From Lachnospiraceae bacterium (GTDB lineage Bacteria > Bacillota > Clostridia > Lachnospirales > Lachnospiraceae): 64,000 nucleotides of DNA. Under the pieces are notes generated by a model, which ran no database searches, was not told the DNA's origin, and was given only the letters and a program-made list of their open reading frames with translations. Numbering within the stretch: the first letter of the stretch is position 1; every line of letters starts with the position of its first letter. Shown here piece by piece: positions 61,535-64,000 of the stretch. The position numbers and the translations under genes are program-made. The DNA lies in assembly GCA_015057425.1 (NCBI GenBank), contig SVEL01000012.1:1-64000 (forward strand), read 5' to 3'.

Positions 61535-61613
61535 TTTACAAATCAAAACCGCTGTGTATAATAAAAGTATGAAAGCTTTTAAAAAAGAAGTGCTACCGTA
61601 GTAGAACGGTTGC
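61535..61613 (+). repeat. dispersed inverted repeat copy B (promoter + sRNA 5' region)
   Basis: TTTACA-16-TATAAT then AAAAGTATGAAA(gcttttaaa)AAAGAAGTGCTACCGTAGTAGAACGGTTGC; matches copy A inverted. Confidence 0.85.
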
Positions 61614-61688
61614 CTTGAAATTTAATATGTTACAATGCAAAGAAAGTAACTGTTCAGTTTCTCAGGCTGAGGACAGTTACTTTTTTGC
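61569..61688 (+). ncRNA. candidate ~120-nt sRNA, copy B
   Basis: Starts downstream of the copy B promoter; ends at hairpin AAGTAACTGT...ACAGTTACTTTTTT (about 61645-61686). Confidence 0.5.
61645..61686. terminator. bidirectional Rho-independent terminator
   Basis: AAAGTAACTGTTCAGTTTCTCAGGCTGAGGACAGTTACTTTTTT. Confidence 0.85.
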
Positions 61689-61811
61689 TCATATAGAAGT
61701 ATAAAATTATATTTTTCTTTAACCTTATGAAACATATCAATATTATACATAAAAAGATACTTAGAACTATGAATTTGTAAGCACCTTTTTACATAAATAT
61801 TCAACTATATA

Positions 61812-62015
61812 TTATTTATCTCTCATACCTAATAACCTTTTTACTATGTTCACTATTAACGGCAATAAAATAATGCTAAATATACCTCCCACTACAGCAA
61901 ATATCTTTTTGACTATTCCAACTTGTTTCCCTCTGCACTGCTCACAATATTTATATTTGTATCCCTTCGGTAAAATACGAGTACAATTTTTTCCTTTACA
62001 TTCTCTCTGTTCCAT
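61812..62015 (-). CDS. small zinc-ribbon-like protein with one TM
   Basis: CKGKNCTRILPKGYKYKYCEQC then hydrophobic segment; AGGAGG 8 nt upstream of ATG 62015; overlaps upstream gene. Confidence 0.75.
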   Translation of the reverse strand: MEQRECKGKNCTRILPKGYKYKYCEQCRGKQVGIVKKIFAVVGGIFSIILLPLIVNIVKRLLGMRDK

Positions 62016-63015
62016 TTTCACAACCTCCTATGTATTTTTGCTCCATATTATATGGCAATGTAGCTATTCTACTGACAATCTTAGGCAAATTTTTCGACCA
62101 ATAATTTTCTGGTGAAGGGTCGATCATATCTAATCTATTGATTAAATCCGGATCTGCAAAATATGTATCACTAATAAATCTCGCATAATATTCTAAACTT
62201 TGCTTAGCTGCATCATATTCACCCATTTCCTGATAAGCCATAGCTTCTACTAGGGATACCATATTAACCGCACAAAGACTTTCTCTTATCTCATTCATTC
62301 TTGTATCTATCTTTTGTTGCTTTGAACCCGATACAAATTTTGCCCAATATGATTCAGGTTCGTTTTTTATAATGTCTACATTGGCACTTTGACTTTTCAT
62401 CAATAAATTTCTACTATCCTCTGCATCTTGAGCAATTCGCAAAAGCGCATTTTCTTTAAGTCCTGCGTTATTAATTTTTTCAGCCTGCAATAATTTCTGC
62501 TGACAACTATATGCCGTCGCAAGCCTATCATATTCTTGTCCTTGCCTTACCTCTTCCACTGCAATTTGAACTAATTGAATTTGCTCAGCAATCTGAGCCA
62601 TTTGCATTTGTGTAGCGTAATTCGTCATTGCCTGCGTGATTTCCGGTGATATATTAATCTTCTCCAACGAAATTGTTGAAACTATTTTTTTAGTCTTAGT
62701 ACTAATAAGATTAGCCATTAATGAACCATCTTTTTTCGTCATCAACTTTATTGCTCCACTGGCAATCTTTGCTTTTTGCTCATCTGTTAATATAACTTTA
62801 AACATTTCTTGAGGAATGCTAGACCTAACCAACTCAACAAATGCAGGAGCAGTATATAACATTTTTTCAATATTTTTTAAAGCTACATTTGCCCCCATAA
62901 GTAAAGATTTAGCTACATCCGGAAGTGATGAAAATTGTTTAGTTATATCATCACTATAATCGCTATTCTCTACAACCTCCACACCTTCTGGTGAAATATA
63001 AATTACATCATCCAT
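61996..63015 (-). CDS. hypothetical protein (339 aa)
   Basis: Clean ORF; helical central region; overlaps the zinc-ribbon gene. Confidence 0.75.
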   Translation of the reverse strand: MDDVIYISPEGVEVVENSDYSDDITKQFSSLPDVAKSLLMGANVALKNIEKMLYTAPAFVELVRSSIPQEMFKVILTDEQKAKIASGAIKLMTKKDGSLMANLISTKTKKIVSTISLEKINISPEITQAMTNYATQMQMAQIAEQIQLVQIAVEEVRQGQEYDRLATAYSCQQKLLQAEKINNAGLKENALLRIAQDAEDSRNLLMKSQSANVDIIKNEPESYWAKFVSGSKQQKIDTRMNEIRESLCAVNMVSLVEAMAYQEMGEYDAAKQSLEYYARFISDTYFADPDLINRLDMIDPSPENYWSKNLPKIVSRIATLPYNMEQKYIGGCENGTERM

Positions 63016-63094
63016 TCTGCGTCACCGCCTTTCTGTTTATTTGCATAACATTATTTGTAATTTTCGCGAATTATTTCTTTTTGAAGAAACAATA

Positions 63095-63859
63095 TTATAT
63101 AACATTTTGTTCACAGCCACATTCTCGCTGAATTCTCTCATTTCTCTTAGCTACAAATTCTAAATTTTTATTAATCCACTGTAAATATTCATCTACAGTT
63201 TGTGGCAAAGGATTTTGTTTAAAATCTCCATCACCCAACCATAAGGATACTGTAGAATAATCTGCAGACACACAATCCTGCAAATAAAAAAAATCTACAT
63301 ATCCCTTAAAATCTACAAATAAATCAAAAAAACTTCTATCATTAACTAACGTATCATATAATGGACTTGTTTCATTAAGGTAGTATTTCCGAATACATTC
63401 CAAGGTCAAATCCCACCTATCTTTGATATAATAATTACATCCACGTGATTGATTAATACCACCAAATCTTTTTGGAAATATTATCATTCCACCTATTGTA
63501 TAAGATTTCTTTAAAAAGTTTTCCATAAACAACTTATAATTCGGTAACACAGCTTCGACCCGTTGCAATAGCACTCTATACTTGTTATATCTAAAACTAG
63601 CCGTAATGGAATCACTACCAAAACGAAAATCCTTCCATGTCAAATAATTGTAGCCTCTTCCAGCAGATAGCTTCATAACTTCCCCATTTGGTAATTCTTT
63701 ACTCCATAAAAGCTTGTGGTAATTCTGTAACGTTTTACTACACACATCCGGATCATTTGCCCCAGCTCCTAACCCATTATTTCTTTTCCAAAAATCACTC
63801 CAATAATTAGGTGTATCACTCGTAAAATCAAAATTTATATCTATAATCCCATTATTCAC
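63095..63859 (-). CDS. hypothetical protein (DUF6994-like, from memory)
   Basis: INFDFTSDTPNYWSDFW...YHKLLWSKELPNGEVM...FRFGSDSITASFRY. Confidence 0.7.
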   Translation of the reverse strand: MNNGIIDINFDFTSDTPNYWSDFWKRNNGLGAGANDPDVCSKTLQNYHKLLWSKELPNGEVMKLSAGRGYNYLTWKDFRFGSDSITASFRYNKYRVLLQRVEAVLPNYKLFMENFLKKSYTIGGMIIFPKRFGGINQSRGCNYYIKDRWDLTLECIRKYYLNETSPLYDTLVNDRSFFDLFVDFKGYVDFFYLQDCVSADYSTVSLWLGDGDFKQNPLPQTVDEYLQWINKNLEFVAKRNERIQRECGCEQNVI

Positions 63860-63911
63860 TAAGCCTTTATCTCTCCCTTCTATTAAAATATATTTCTATT
63901 TCTTTTGCATA

Positions 63912-64000
63912 TTAGTTAATGCTTTCTAACTCCTTGAATAATTCTTCTTCCGAAATTAATTCTCCTCTTTCGTACTCATCAATTGCTTCATCAAGCATAT
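63912..64000 (-). CDS. 3' end of a small antitoxin-like ORF, continues past the window edge
   Basis: ...MLDEAIDEYERGELISEEELFKELESIN* on the minus strand; typical acidic antitoxin tail; upstream part not visible. Confidence 0.45.
   Translation of the reverse strand, partial: MLDEAIDEYERGELISEEELFKELESIN

Overview
Mostly minus-strand chromosomal segment that looks like a low-GC anaerobic Firmicute (Lachnospiraceae-like; inferred from gene content and style, not tested). About 0-47 kb is mainly housekeeping: lysS-greA-dusB, argF, a SleB-like hydrolase, trmH, pfkA, dnaE, HPr/Crh-like, whiA, rapZ, murB, glcK, hprK, uvrC, ftsH, a GGDEF/EAL protein, cls, an MCP, a GH5 cellulase, carB, cysK, an M20 peptidase, purC, a CofE-like gene, ansA, and a LytTR two-component/ABC exporter locus. 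About 48-64 kb is accessory: Thr/Glu-linker lipoproteins (transglutaminase, two internalin-like LRR proteins, an SH3-like protein, CotH), a GNAT toxin-antitoxin-like pair, a 2H-phosphoesterase/GNAT fusion, NUDIX, GH43, a CPBP protease and an uncharacterised three-gene operon. Most notable observations: (1) a ~245-nt intergenic segment (7413-7656) that folds into a very long stem enclosing three hairpins, a strong structured-ncRNA candidate; (2) two inverted near-identical promoter/sRNA 5' modules 8 kb apart (53451-53519 and 61535-61613), each ending in its own terminator, one facing a convergent promoter in a type I toxin-antitoxin-like layout without a recognisable toxin; (3) a 2H-phosphoesterase fused to GNAT; (4) an HPr-like protein with Glu at the phosphorylatable His position, encoded near hprK; (5) a soluble PAS-GGDEF-GAF-GGDEF*-EAL protein with a C-terminal LamG-like domain; (6) a LytTR protein keeping only a stub of its receiver domain. 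No rRNA, tRNA, CRISPR array or intact transposase was recognised. All family assignments are by eye; no searches were run.
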